Shown here in pieces: positions 22,972 to 34,505 of a DNA stretch of 64,000 nt. Origin of the DNA: Aegilops tauschii subsp. strangulata (Eukaryota; Streptophyta; Magnoliopsida; Poales; Poaceae); assembly GCF_002575655.3 (NCBI RefSeq), contig NC_053040.3, positions 363,380,267-363,444,266 on the forward strand, read 5' to 3'. Under the pieces are notes generated by a model, which saw only the letters and a list, made by a program, of their open reading frames with translations, was not told where the DNA came from and did not search any database. Made by a program: the position numbers and the translations under genes. The first letter of the stretch is position 1; every line of letters begins with the position of its first letter.

Positions 22972-24918
22972 TTAGTGTTCGGCTGCTAAAGCCGCCACAC
23001 GTTCCTCCACGCGTAAGGAACGCTCAACATTTCCGCTAACTGTGATGATGCCACGTGGACCGGGCATCTTAAGCTTAAGAGAAGCGTAATGCGGTACTGC
23101 ATTGAAACGAGTGAAAGTTGTTCTTCCGAGTAGTGCTTGATAGCCGCTTCGGAATGGAGCGATGTCGAAGGTTAACTTTTCACTTTGAAAGTTGTCGGGA
23201 GAACCTAATACAACCTCTAGTACTAGAGAGCCCGTACAACGGGCCTCTAGGCCTGGTATTACTCCTTTAAAGGTAGTATTGCTGTGGCTGATTCTTGTCG
23301 GGTCTATCCCCATTTTGCGGACTGTGTCCCGATATATCAGATTAAGACTACTGCCGTCGTCCATGAGGACTTGGGTGAGATGGTATCCGTCGATAATTGG
23401 GTCTAGCACCAAGGCAGCCAATCCTCCATGCCGGATACTTGTCAAGTGATCCCTGCGATCAAAAGTGATCGGGCAAGCCAACCAAGGGTTGGACTTAGGG
23501 GTGACGGGCTCTACGACGCGTATGTCTTGGAGTGCATGTTTGCTTCTTATTTTTGTTACGTGAATCATGTTCACTGTTTTGACCTCTGGTGGGAATTTTT
23601 TCTGTCCCCCAGTGCCTTGCTGGCGAGGCTCATCCTCGTCTTCACTTGGTGTATCCCTCCCCTTGTGTTCGGCGTTTAACTTGCCGGCCTGCTTGAAGAC
23701 ACAACATTCTTTGTGGGTGTGATCTGCAGGTTTATCGGAGGTGCCATGAATCTGACATAATTTGTCTAGAATCTTGTTTAGGCTGGACGGTCCATCTCTG
23801 TTGCCTTTGAAAGGCTTTTTCCGCTGACCGGGTCGAGAGCCCCTAAATCCGGCGTTTACCGCCGTGTTGTCTGGGCTGTCTTCGTTATTTCGACGCTTGC
23901 TTTTACTGCGTCGTGGTTTTCCATTACCATCCGTGACTTCAGATGTGCCTGGGTCGCTAGTTCTACTACGTGCCAGCCAGCCATCTTCGCCCGTGCAAAA
24001 GCGGGTCATGAGGCTTGTTAGGGCTGCCATTGTTCTTGGATTTTCTTGGCCGAGGTGTCTGGCGAGCCATTCGTCTCGGACGCTGTGTTTGAAAGCTGCT
24101 AAGGCTTCGGCGTCCGGGCAGTCGACAATTTGATTCTTCTTAGTGAGAAATCTGTTCCAAAGCTTTCTGGCTGACTCTCCGGGCTGTTGAATTATATGAC
24201 TTAAATCGTCTGCATCCGGAGGTCGGACATAGGTCCCTTGAAAGTTAGCCCTAAAAGCATCCTCAAGCTCCTCCCAACTTCCAATTGAATTTTCGGGGAG
24301 GCTCTTCAGCCAGTGCCGAGCTGGTCCTTTCAACTTGAGGGGCAAGTATTTCATGGTGTGGAGATCGTCTCCGCGAGCCATATGGATATGGAGGATGAAG
24401 TCCTCAATCCAGACCCCAGGGTCTGTCGTTCCGTCGTACACCTCTATGTTCACGGGTTTGAATCCCTCTGGAAATTCGTGATCCAGCACCTCATCGGTGA
24501 AACACAGGGGGTGTGCGGCACCCCTGTATTTGGATGTGTCATGGCGTTCTGACGGTTGTAGTGTTCGGTTTTGATTATGCGCTAGAAAGCGCTTCCTAGA
24601 TCCATAGATGGATCTGGTCACACCGGCCTTTTGATGCAAGTCCTCGCTTGGATCGTGTGCTAACTTATGTGCGGCCTCGTTAGCCGCCCTATCGCGGCAA
24701 CGAGTTGGTCGATCCGACCGGTCGGCCGTTTTGTTTTTCGGTTGTGTGGGCTCTAAGGCCTCATCATCAAATTCAGGCAACAGCTTGCGCTTTGGATAGC
24801 TCTTTGTGTGGCGACTGCCACCATACTTTTCTTCAGTGTCGAGCACTTTGTTCCATCTACTGTTGAGCATATTCTGCGTGGCCTTAAGCCTTTGCTTCTG
24901 CTTCTTCAGACTCCTCAC
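22972..24918 (-). CDS. gag-protease of element 1, 648 codons open
   Basis: Long open frame on the minus strand. It has a charged N-terminal part, then a retrotransposon gag core at about residues 155-310 (EVYDGTTDPGVWIEDFILH, PARHWLKSLPE, SWEELEDAFRANFQGTY). A Cys/His cluster follows (CQIHGTSDKPADHTHKECC), then a protease at about residues 505-640 with VLMDDGSSLNLIY, where the usual DGG/DSG active site reads DDG. The frame stops at 22,972 without RT. The same frame continues upstream of 24,918, so the true start is in the leader exon or an upstream frame. Gag packages element RNA into particles; protease would process Gag. The odd active site may mean a dead protease. Confidence 0.8.
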   Translation of the reverse strand: MRSLKKQKQRLKATQNMLNSRWNKVLDTEEKYGGSRHTKSYPKRKLLPEFDDEALEPTQPKNKTADRSDRPTRCRDRAANEAAHKLAHDPSEDLHQKAGVTRSIYGSRKRFLAHNQNRTLQPSERHDTSKYRGAAHPLCFTDEVLDHEFPEGFKPVNIEVYDGTTDPGVWIEDFILHIHMARGDDLHTMKYLPLKLKGPARHWLKSLPENSIGSWEELEDAFRANFQGTYVRPPDADDLSHIIQQPGESARKLWNRFLTKKNQIVDCPDAEALAAFKHSVRDEWLARHLGQENPRTMAALTSLMTRFCTGEDGWLARSRTSDPGTSEVTDGNGKPRRSKSKRRNNEDSPDNTAVNAGFRGSRPGQRKKPFKGNRDGPSSLNKILDKLCQIHGTSDKPADHTHKECCVFKQAGKLNAEHKGRDTPSEDEDEPRQQGTGGQKKFPPEVKTVNMIHVTKIRSKHALQDIRVVEPVTPKSNPWLACPITFDRRDHLTSIRHGGLAALVLDPIIDGYHLTQVLMDDGSSLNLIYRDTVRKMGIDPTRISHSNTTFKGVIPGLEARCTGSLVLEVVLGSPDNFQSEKLTFDIAPFRSGYQALLGRTTFTRFNAVPHYASLKLKMPGPRGIITVSGNVERSLRVEERVAALAAEH

Positions 24919-25356
24919 GGTGGCAATAAGCCTTCTACGGAGGTTCTCTTGTTCCAGCTGCCTTTCCGGGATGATGTATGCATCGTCGTCCGGACTGTTT
25001 TCCTCTCCGGAGAGAGGTTGATGAGCTTTATCCTCGGCATCGCTGTGATCGGACAGCGGCTCCGTACTATGTTCGCCGTCCGCTGGTTCATCCTATTCTG
25101 TCGCTGGGTCGATGTGGTCGTCGTTTCCTCTGGAGTCGACCGGGGTGTTATTTTTTCTTGCGTTGTTTTTGCTGTTCTTGCCAAGGCAAGATTTGGAGCG
25201 GTGCCTACGCCGTCGCTTTGGTTGCTTCTCGAGGAACCTATCCTTCGCTGCATCCTTCCGTTCCTCGTCATTGTTTTCTTTGGGTGTATCCACCATATAT
25301 ATATCGTGTGATGAAGTGGCCATCCAGCGCCCTGTGGGTGGTGGTTCCTGTTCCTC

Positions 25357-26097
25357 TCATGCATCGTCGTCCATGCCGTCGATGTCTTCGGAGTCGAAAT
25401 CGAGCATGTCGGTTAGATCGTTGACAGTAGCTATTAAGTGGGTGGTGGGTGGGGAACGAATTTCTTCGTCGTCCGCTTCCCGTTCGGGCCGGACATAGTT
25501 CGGCCAAAGGCCTCCTGACAAGGAGAGAGACCTTAATGAATTTAGCACGTCGCCCAGTGGTGAGTGCTGAAAGATATCCGCGGAGGAAAACTCCAAGATC
25601 GGTGCCCAATCAGATTCGATGGGCATGGACGCAGGCGGTTCGGAGCCCGTGGCTGGGGACGAATCCAACGGTTCGGCAACACGGATCTCGTAGGAGGTGA
25701 AGTCAGTATTCAGCTCTATCGCCACTGAGTGTGCGGCCTCCATGGCGGGGTCCATCCACCCGTCCTCGGATGGCGCAATTTGTTCCGGATTGAGGGCCGG
25801 AGTAGTTGCAGGTGTGATCTCCCGAACACTGTCCGACGACAGAGCTAAGTCATGCCCGTCGTGATTGTGCGGCGCACCTGACATGGGCTCGAATCCGTCG
25901 AAGATCATGTCTCCGCGGATGTCGGCAGTATAGTTCAAGTTTCCAAACCTAACCTGATGGCCAGGGGCGTAGCTCTCGATTTGCTCCAGATGGCCAAGCG
26001 AGTTGGCCCGCAGTACGAAGCCGCCGAATACGAAGATCTGTACGGGGAGGAAAACCTCACCGTTGATTGCATCGTTGCCGATGATCGAAGGAGCCAT
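25357..26097 (-). CDS. gag leader ORF of element 1, 246 codons
   Basis: Begins ATGGCTCCTTCGATC about 50 bp inside the 5' LTR/primer-binding site and stays open for 246 codons. Acidic, low-complexity N-terminal gag extension (DDEEIRSPPTTH, DFDSEDIDGMDDD near its end). Element 2 has a positional equivalent at 15,497-16,117 with the same ISPPVTH-like stretch. It ends just before frames that lead into the 648-codon gag-protease ORF; a frameshift or splice would be needed to join them. Confidence 0.65.
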   Translation of the reverse strand: MAPSIIGNDAINGEVFLPVQIFVFGGFVLRANSLGHLEQIESYAPGHQVRFGNLNYTADIRGDMIFDGFEPMSGAPHNHDGHDLALSSDSVREITPATTPALNPEQIAPSEDGWMDPAMEAAHSVAIELNTDFTSYEIRVAEPLDSSPATGSEPPASMPIESDWAPILEFSSADIFQHSPLGDVLNSLRSLSLSGGLWPNYVRPEREADDEEIRSPPTTHLIATVNDLTDMLDFDSEDIDGMDDDA

Positions 26098-26126
26098 CTA
26101 GCCTTACGGCGATGGCACAGTGGAAC

Positions 26127-26144
26127 TCTCAATGAAAGCACCAA
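26127..26144 (-). promoter_or_regulatory. Primer-binding site of element 1
   Basis: Directly inside the 5' LTR on the minus strand; starts TGG as a tRNA-complementary site should (TGGTGCTTTCATTGAGAG). Identical to the site in element 2. The priming tRNA is not identified here. Confidence 0.65.
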
Positions 26145-26605
26145 TGTCGGTGTCAAAACCGGCGGATCTCAGGTAGGGGGTGGCGTCTAAGGCCGATGGT
26201 AACAGGAGGCGGGGGACACAATGTTTACCCAGGTTCGGGCCCTCTCGATGGAGGTAATACCCTACTTCCTGCTTGATTGATCTTGATGATATGAGTATTA
26301 CAAGAGTTGATCTACCACGAGATCGTAGAGGCTAAACCCTAGAAGCTAGCCTATGGTATGATTGTTCTTGTCCTACGGACTAAACCCTCTGGTTTATATA
26401 GACACCAGAGGGGGCTAGGGTTACACAGAGTCGGTTACAAAGGAGGAGATCTACATATTCGTATTGCCAAGCTTGCCTTCCACGCCAAGGAGAGTCCCAT
26501 CCGGACACGGGTCGAAGTCTTCAATCTTGTATCTTCATAGTCCAACAGTCCGGCCAAAGGATATAGTCCGGCTGTCCGAGGACCCCCTAATCCAGGACTC
26601 CCTCA
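26145..26605 (-). repeat. 5' LTR of element 1
   Basis: 461 bp with TG..CA ends and a TATATAAACC box near 26,393-26,402. Compared with the left LTR it lacks about 12 bp (the 'cccgaactgtgc' segment) and has a few substitutions. Confidence 0.92.
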
Positions 26606-26610
26606 CTAGG

Positions 26611-27243
26611 AACATCTAGTATCAGGAAGGTGTAGGAAGAAGCGGTCAACTAGTGTATTCTGTGGGATGAATACCGTGCAAGCGGACACGTAAGATTTGC
26701 ACGAATAAGGGAAGAGGAGTACCAGTTGCGGTTGCTAGTGCTGTGTCCTCCTGATATCGCGGCGATGTTCTTCATTTTACCGGGGGAACCGATGTTTTGG
26801 AGGAGGGTGGATCCTTGGACGAACCCATGGCAAAATTGTTGACTGTGTTGCGGTGGCCGTCTGTCGGCGGAGGGGAAGCAGATCCGAGGCGGCGAAGGAC
26901 GGCGTAGCGTGAACAGCTCCGGTGCGGTGGATGGTGGCGACGTTGGAGCGGCAGCATGAGGCGCAGGACGGCGTGGTTGAACTGGCTCGGGTACGGCGCA
27001 CGTCGGCGTCCTGGAGGCAGCTCGTCCTCGGCTTCAACTACTAGCCACGGAGGGCGTTGCGGTTGCGGTTGTGATGGACGACGACGTCGAGGTATCGGCT
27101 CCGGCGTGATGGAGGAGGGAGGCGGTTGATGGGTGGGATGGGGTGGCGGACGGAGGACGCCGGGGTTTCGCGGCTGGTGGAGAGGTAGTTTTGGCGCCCA
27201 CGGAGTACGAATGGGGAATCAGACGGGGGGGGGGGGGGGGGCG
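26611..27243. other. GC-rich host segment between gypsy insertions, with G-run
   Basis: Continues the pre-insertion sequence of 16.6-17.8 kb. From about 26,760 it is GC-rich with GCG/CGG-rich ORFs on both strands and no domain. It ends with a run of about 17 G (27,225-27,241), then the solo LTR. Confidence 0.4.
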
Positions 27244-30200
27244 TGTAACGCCCACGATGCGGCTATATCTCCCACGTGTCGAGGCACGACTTAGAGGCAT
27301 AACTGCATTGTGGTTTTGTCGCAAGAAGGGTCATCTTCACACAATCCCATGTAATGAACAAGAATGGGATAACGAGAGTTGGCTTACAATCGCCACTTCA
27401 TACAATACATAATATAATTCATACATCATCCAAAATACACACATAGACCGACTATGGTCAAAATCCAAATGAAAATAAGATAACCCCAAATGCTAGATCC
27501 CCGATCGTCCCAACTGGGCTCCACTATTGATCATCAGGAAAAGACACATAGTAACGACCACGTTCCTCATCGAACTCCCACTTGAGGTCGATCCCATCAT
27601 CTGCACTGGCATCGTCGGCACCTGCAACTGTTTTAGTAGAATCTGTGAGTCACGAGGACTCAGCAATCTCACACCCGCGAGATCAAGACTATTTAAGCTT
27701 ACAGGAAAGGATGGTGTAATGAGGTGGAACTGCAACATGCACTAAGCATATATGGTGGCTAACATACGCAAAAGAGAGCGGGAAGAGAAGCAACGGAACG
27801 GTCGCCAACTAGTAATGACCAAGAAGTGATCCTGAACTCCTACTTACGTCATTCATAACTCAAACCGTGTTCACTTCCCGGACTCCGCCGAGAAGAGACC
27901 ATCACGGCTACACACACAGTTGATGTATTTTAATTGGGTCAAGTGACAAGTTCTCTACAACCGGACATTAACAAATTCCCATCTGCCTGATAACTGCGGG
28001 CACGGCTTTCAAAAGATATTACCCTACAGGGGTGTCCCAACTTGGCCCATCATAAGCTCTCACGGTCAACGAAGGATAAACCTTCTCCCAGGAAGACCCG
28101 ATCAGTCTCGGAATCCCGGTTTACAAGACATTTCGACAATGGTAAAACAAGACCAGCAAAGCCACCCGAATGTGCCGACAAATCCCGATAGGAGCTGCAC
28201 ATATCTCGTTCTAAGGGCACACCGGATTGTCCAAGCTTCCGATAGGCGAGCCCAGAGTTGCCCCTGGTGGCCACCGGCGACTGACAGGTTGGACCAATAC
28301 TCAGAGGAGCACTGGCCCGGGGGTTTAAATAAAGATGACCCTCGGGCTCGCGAAAACCCGGGGGAAAAGGCTTAGGTGGCAAATGGTAAAACCAAAGTTG
28401 GGCCTTGCTGGAGGAGTTTTATTCAAGGCGAACTGTCAAGGGGGTCCCATAAATCACCCAACCGCGTAAGGAACGCAAACTCAAGGAACATAATACCGGT
28501 ATGACAGAAACTAGGGCGGCAGGAGTGGAACAAAACACCAGGCATAAGGCCGAGCCTTCCACCCTTTACCAAAATATATAGATGCATTAGTATAATAAGA
28601 GATATTGTGATATCCCAACATATCCATGTTCCCACATGGAACAAACTTCAACTTCACCTGCAACTAGCAACGCTATAAGAAGGGCTGAGCAAAAGCGATA
28701 TCTTAGCCAAACAACGGTTTGCTAGGAAAGGATGGTTAGAGGCTGACATGGCAAAATGGGAGGCATGATATGGCAAGTTATAGGTAGCGCAGCATGGCAA
28801 TAGAGCGAACAACTAGCAAAGCAAAGATAGAAGTGATTTCGAGGGTATGGTCATCTTGCCTGCAAGGTTCTCAGAGTTGTCGAGAGCTTGATCCTCGTAA
28901 GCGTACTCAACAGGTTCCTCGTTCACGAACTCGTCTCCCGGCTCTACCCAAGACAAGAACACAAGCAATGGAACCACAATCAATCACGAGAAATGCACAA
29001 GCAACATGATGCAAAACATGTATGATATGCGAGATATGATATGCGATGCATATGCGGGCTCCGGAAGGAAAATGATGAACAAGGCAGTAACTTGGCAAAC
29101 CAAGCATGCCACTGGAAGAAATCGATATAAAGATCACCGGAAACGGATACACGGTTTGCAAATGGCAAGCAAAACAAAAATGACACGAATCTGCGATTAA
29201 CAGCATGATAGCACTTAAAATGCAACAAGTAACAATGCTACAGCACTCCAACATAGCAACAAAGCATATGGAAGTAATCTACAGGAGATGCTTGACAAAA
29301 GATGAACACTGAGCTATGGCTAGATCAGAACACAACAAGCTCAAACAAGCATGGCAAAAGTGCAAAAGATAACAGGTTCACAGACTTGGTGAAATTACTG
29401 GACATGCCTGAAACAGCATCCGGTAGCAATGTTCAGAGCATGAAATCAACATGCTACAGGAACTTAACATGGCAAAACAAGGAATGGCAGTATTCTACTA
29501 AATTTATATGAAAAAAGTCCCTTAATGACCATAAGCCAAAAAGGACCAGAAGATATGATGGCAACCACGTAAACATAGCAAGTTCCATTAACAGATCTCA
29601 GACTTAGCAGAAAGCAGAGCATGGCAGAAACAATAATATGAAGGCATCTTGGTGAGCTTGATGCACTCACCACAAAGCATTGCATGACAAAAAAAGCATA
29701 CCTACAGAAAGATGGCATGTTTATGAAGCTATCCATGGCAAGATCAAGTACATAGCATGTATGGAACAACTACAACAAGCTTGGCAAAATTGAATAACAC
29801 GTAAACAATCTGCCAGAAATATTTAATAGCAAACGTAGAGTAAGATTGACTCATGCTATGGCACTCCATAATTGCAAGCAAAGGCAGGAATGGATCAATT
29901 ACAATAATATCTACAAAACATCCTTACTGAACATCTCCAAAATATGCATGGATCTCTCTGTAGCATCAAGTTTACATGGCAACAAAATAACAGCAGACAA
30001 AGACTTGGAGAAATTACTAAGTCCCTGAAATCAGAAATATTACGGAGCCTAGTTTGCATGCTTGTGCTAGTCACCACAGAGATCACAAAAATACATGGCA
30101 TACACCGCGGGAAAGATGGCATGGCATACAACAAAACACATGTAGAGCTCATGCCCATAAGATGCACAGAATAAATGCAACAAAAATAACAAATCACCAA

Positions 30201-31505
30201 GTTCTGCTAAGCAACAGCAGATAACAGCAACTAGCACTCTTGCACCAGAGATTTGGGCATCAATATGGACTCAAATGAACATGATGCCATGGAACAAAAC
30301 GAACAGCATCACGAGACGAACATTTCTATATATTACACGCGTGAAACGGAGCTATATGCAGAGAGTTATGATGCAGAGAACATGAGCATGTACTGTAGAA
30401 TTCTCAGGACTTGGAGATTTTCGGGGAGAGATGAAAAGTCAACCTTCGGTGCTGTCGATCCAGATCTGGCCGGGGCGCGAGCTCGAGCTCCCCGGCGGTG
30501 GATGGCGACGCCGGAGGAGAGGAGGGAGAGGCCGGAGGGAGGCGGCGCTCGGGTCCGCGGGCGGCGGAGGAGGGAGGCGCCGGCGACGGGCGCGGCTCGG
30601 GCGGCGCCGGCGACGGGCAAGGCGGCGGGGACGGCGGCGAGCGGCGGCCGAGTGCAGCGGCGAGGCGGGCGAGGTGCGGCGGAGGTGCGGCGACGGTGAC
30701 GGCGGCGGAGGCGCGGGGCGCTGGAGGGAGACGGCGGTGGGGCGTGCGGGCTCGGGCGACGGGCGTTGCGGGCCGCGGGGGCCGGCCCCGGGCTCGCGTG
30801 CTTCGGTAGCGCCGGCGGCGGGCGCCAGTGTACGGGCGACACATGTCAAGCGCCGGTTGGCTGCGGCTGGTGCGTCCGGCGCCGGGCGGACACGTCCGGC
30901 GGCGCGGAGGGAGTGGGGCTAGGGTCAGGGTGGTTTTTGCCCGAGATTTCGTAGGGAGAGGTGTATTTATAGGTAGAGGGAGCTAGGAGAGTCCAAATGA
31001 GGTGCGGTTTTCGCCCACACGATTGTGATCGAACGACCTAGAGCATGGAAGTGACTTAGAGGGGTTTTGGGCTGTTTAGAGAGGGGTTTTGCTGCAACAC
31101 ACAAATGGACTTTGCGGATGCCCGGTTAACCGTTGGAGTACCAAACGACCTCCAAATGGAGCGAAACTTGACCGGTGATCTACCGATGGTATACCAAGGC
31201 CACTTGACAAGCGTCGGTTCATTCCGAGAATGTTCAACACCCGCTCACGAAAAGAAAACAAGAGCGGGTGCGCCGGAGGACGAGGGAGCGCCGGATTGCA
31301 AAACGGACAACGGGGAAAATGCTCGGATGCATGAGACGAACACGTATGCAAATGCAATGCACATGATGACATGATATGAAATGCATGACATGAACAAAAT
31401 GCAAAACAAAAGACAAAACCCGACCACAAAGGGAATATCATAACACAGCCGAAAATGGCAAGAGTTGGAGTTACAAATATGGCAAGTTACATCCGGGGTG
31501 TTACA
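27244..31505 (-). mobile_element. Solo LTR of a gypsy-type retrotransposon, 4.26 kb
   Basis: On the minus strand it starts TGTAACACCCCGGATG and ends GGGCGTTACA. No gag, pol, primer site or second LTR accompanies it. Flanking 5-mers are GGGCG (27,239-27,243) and GGGTG (31,506-31,510), a near-perfect TSD. A TATA box (tataaata, 30,964-30,971, minus strand) is followed by a GC-rich leader (30,940-30,430) and a long AT-richer region full of 'catggcaa' motifs. The many short ORFs, including GC-rich ones of 90-163 codons at 30.25-30.95 kb, are leader sequence. Solo LTRs arise by recombination between the two LTRs. Family name not assigned. Confidence 0.75.
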
Positions 31506-31510
31506 GGGTG

Positions 31511-32540
31511 GGAGATCTAAGGGGGAACCATGTTTCGGTCTAGGACGCGCTTGTTTTTGTTTCTTTTTTTGAACAGATGGGACACGCTTGTTTGAAATTT
31601 GGGGAAAGTACAAACTTTACCCCCTCCTAAATTTCGTTCCTACTGCGGGTTGGGGGTAGGACAGTAATCCCAGGTGTCCCAAATAGTGGGCGGGAGCGAT
31701 TTCGGCCGAGCGAATGTGTGTTTAGGCGGCCATGGTGTATGAATGTTTTTCGGAGGCAGTTGCGTGGCGTCTAGATGAAGTTACAAACCACCCCAGTTTA
31801 GACCAATAGACGTCTCGCCGGTAGGGTTCACAGGTCGGAATTAGAAAAGTAATTTCCTTCTACCAAACATTGGTCTCACGCGGTTTCGGGCGAGTAGAGG
31901 CTCTTTTGGTGCTTTGTTCGAAATTTTGAAACAGAAGCATTCACGTTTAGAGTACTCTTAAACTTTAAGGATTGACCTAAATAGACAACGTTACATTTGA
32001 CCTCGTATGTTTTAAATCCTCATTAAATTATGCGCTTCTTTTTGAAATTTTGACAGTTAAAAATCCTATAACTACGATTATTTTGGAACGGAGGAGGTAA
32101 ATTTGAATCTATTTTGTACACGACTATATATGCTATTATGTACAAAAGCAGAGCAAAGATTGGTGCCCCCATAATTTAGGTATGATTTACAAATGCCATG
32201 ATCTCGAATTCAAATAATTGAATGGACTTCATATTGAATTCGATTTTTTTAAACCACCTTAAGTTGAATTCAAATGTATGCTAGTTCATAGCTAGCTATT
32301 TATAATGTGCATTGTGTAACTCTGGATGTATAATGTGCTTTACACACACAACATAAACTATATATACTCACGTTTATATTCAAATTGCTAAAGCGATGCA
32401 TTGTCTAGAGTTCAAAATACTAACTCTATGGATCAATTATGTCGAATAATAACATAAGCATGCTCAAATTCGATATAATATAGTTGTCTGATGGATCGAT
32501 GACCGTTCCTTAAACGAATTGCAAATATCATGATCCCATC
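31511..32540. other. AT-rich intergenic DNA
   Basis: Continues the host sequence interrupted by the solo LTR. No coding, RNA or transposon feature recognised. Confidence 0.4.
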
Positions 32541-32579
32541 CTAATATTTGGATACAATTTATATTTTTAATCAATGTCT

Positions 32580-33900
32580 ACATCAGTATTTTACGTGTAG
32601 TTTCACTCTCCATAGGCCCCTCCTCACACACGCGCTAAATTTCTCTCTCACATATACGCACACGGTGTATATCCATCGGTGGTCTCTCACACATGCTCAC
32701 ACACTCTCTCCTGAGGTGTCTTTCTCGCACACATGCTCTCGATATCACCCTCCCTCCCTCTCGCAACCATTTATGACTGTTTTCACTAACCTTTATCGCA
32801 GGCACTCTTCCTCTCACACGCATACGCACGCACAATTCCCATCGACCCTTTCTTTATACATAGACCTACCTACGTGTCTCCTGCATGCACATTATCTTTA
32901 AGGCTTGTCTCACACGCATTGTCTCCACCTGTCTTCCTAATTGACGAGTATGATTCCAGCAGAGCATTCTGTAGGATGCCCCTTAAAGTTAGGTTGGATG
33001 AATTGTAATATCAGAGATAAGGGGTCACCTTAGTCCGAGGACCTAGGGTTGCAAATCCTAGCCGGCTTTGTCAATGGACACAGAGTCCTTCACGACTCTG
33101 GTATCTTTGTCTTGTACGACTAGTCCTCCATGGGTCTCCCTGAATGCGTCACAGGCCAACCAATGTGGCGCATGACGGAACCGAACCAAGGGCCTCACCT
33201 CAGCCCACCAGACCTCACGCGGTGACACACCCTCTGCCCCTAGGTCTCGTTATCTTCTCACACCCACACATACCAACACAGACACCACACAAAATATTTT
33301 CTCCTCATGCCTCTATCCCCTCCCCCCTTGCATATACACACTCAAGGGAATCTCTCGCCGTGACATCCTATTCGTCTCTCTCTCTAGACCTCTGATCTCA
33401 TTTCTCGTGCTATCTCTCCCACGTCGCCCCCCGGCCGGCCCCTCTATCCATGCCTCTCTCGAATACGTAATACGTACACATACCCTCTCTAGGCCCTGCC
33501 AAATACGTCAACTACACATTCACACATGTTACATCACGTACCCCATTGATCTAAAAAGTCCTCTCCTCATGTTTATTTCGCATACAACATTCCTTTTGAA
33601 AAAAAACCACACAAAATGTGGCCAAAAAATTATTTTAGAATTTCTACATATATACAACATTACAAAGTTATATGGAGGAGTATGAACGTTAATTTGCATT
33701 GCATGGTGCACCCAATGATATTTATTCCCTACTGTGAATTTTTATATTTTTATACTATATATAAAGTTAGTCATAATAAAGATAAACGAATAGCATCTCT
33801 CCCTCCATCGCATACACCCCCTCTACGCCCCTTTCACGTACGCACACAAACTATCTCTGGGTCCTCTAAAAGTACGCCCCCAGCACATTCACGCATGTTT
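32580..33900. repeat. CT/CA-rich low-complexity region
   Basis: Long stretches of ctctctcacacatgctcacac and similar, interrupted by AT-rich pieces. The 117- and 83-codon ORFs here are compositional artefacts. The minus strand of 13.15-13.69 kb has the same texture. Confidence 0.5.
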
Positions 33901-34287
33901 CATCTTTCTCTCACGATATATACAATGACGATCATTATATTTGAAGCGAAAGCACGATATGTACATTGGACTTCAGAATCCACTCATTACGGTCACCATT
34001 TACATTTTGTGGTTATTATACAGTCACGGGCTCACCGTATAGCTCTGTATTTGCTCAAGACATGACTAGTTGACCAGTTAAACGCTTCACGTGGCACCTC
34101 TAGTGTTGCATCACATTATCTCACTACCATTGGGCCCACTTGTCGACATATATAAGAATGAAAACAAACGATAAAAAATATTGGACGGTGGTTCGAAGTC
34201 ATGACCGCGGGCATAACGGACAAGGTGGCCTTGTATTGGTATGATGAGCCGTCTGTGTTAACACACAGGAGCTGGTGTGGTGATTAT

Positions 34288-34505
34288 TATACACACACGC
34301 ACGCAAGCACACGAACTGCATGCACGCAACACTCACACATACACACGCAGCCACGCACACACGCAGCACTCACATGTACACACGCAGCCAGGCACGCACG
34401 CAAACACTCACACGTACACACGCGGCCACGCACGCACACAACACTCACACGCACACACGCACGCATGCATGCACACACCACACGACCAACACACACGCTC
34501 ATGCT
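34288..34505. repeat. CA/ACGC microsatellite-like tract
   Basis: Degenerate (CA)n with interspersed cgcacgca; a sub-period of about 27-29 bp (cacacgcagccacgcac) is visible. The His/Thr-rich ORFs across it are artefacts. Confidence 0.8.

Larger units (their letters stand above)
17796..26610 (-). mobile_element. Complete non-autonomous Tat-like gypsy element (element 1) with TSD
   Basis: Two LTRs (17,801-18,270 and 26,145-26,605) flanked by the 5-bp target duplication CTAGG (17,796-17,800 and 26,606-26,610). The internal region has gag and protease on the minus strand and a spliced antisense ORF on the plus strand next to the 3' LTR. There is no reverse transcriptase, RNase H or integrase, so it must have relied on enzymes in trans. 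Element 2 of the same LTR family carries RT and is the kind of partner that could supply them. Confidence 0.9.

Noticed and set aside
24806..25498. Plus-strand ORFs of 128-167 codons
   Set aside because: Antisense of the gag region of element 1.
30253..30922. Several overlapping GC-rich ORFs of 90-163 codons
   Set aside because: They lie in the leader of the solo LTR, just after its TATA box, occur on both strands, and are Arg/Ala/Gly/Pro low complexity with no domain.
34280..34500. CRISPR-like regular spacing
   Set aside because: Repeats and spacers are one degenerate microsatellite; this is eukaryotic nuclear DNA.
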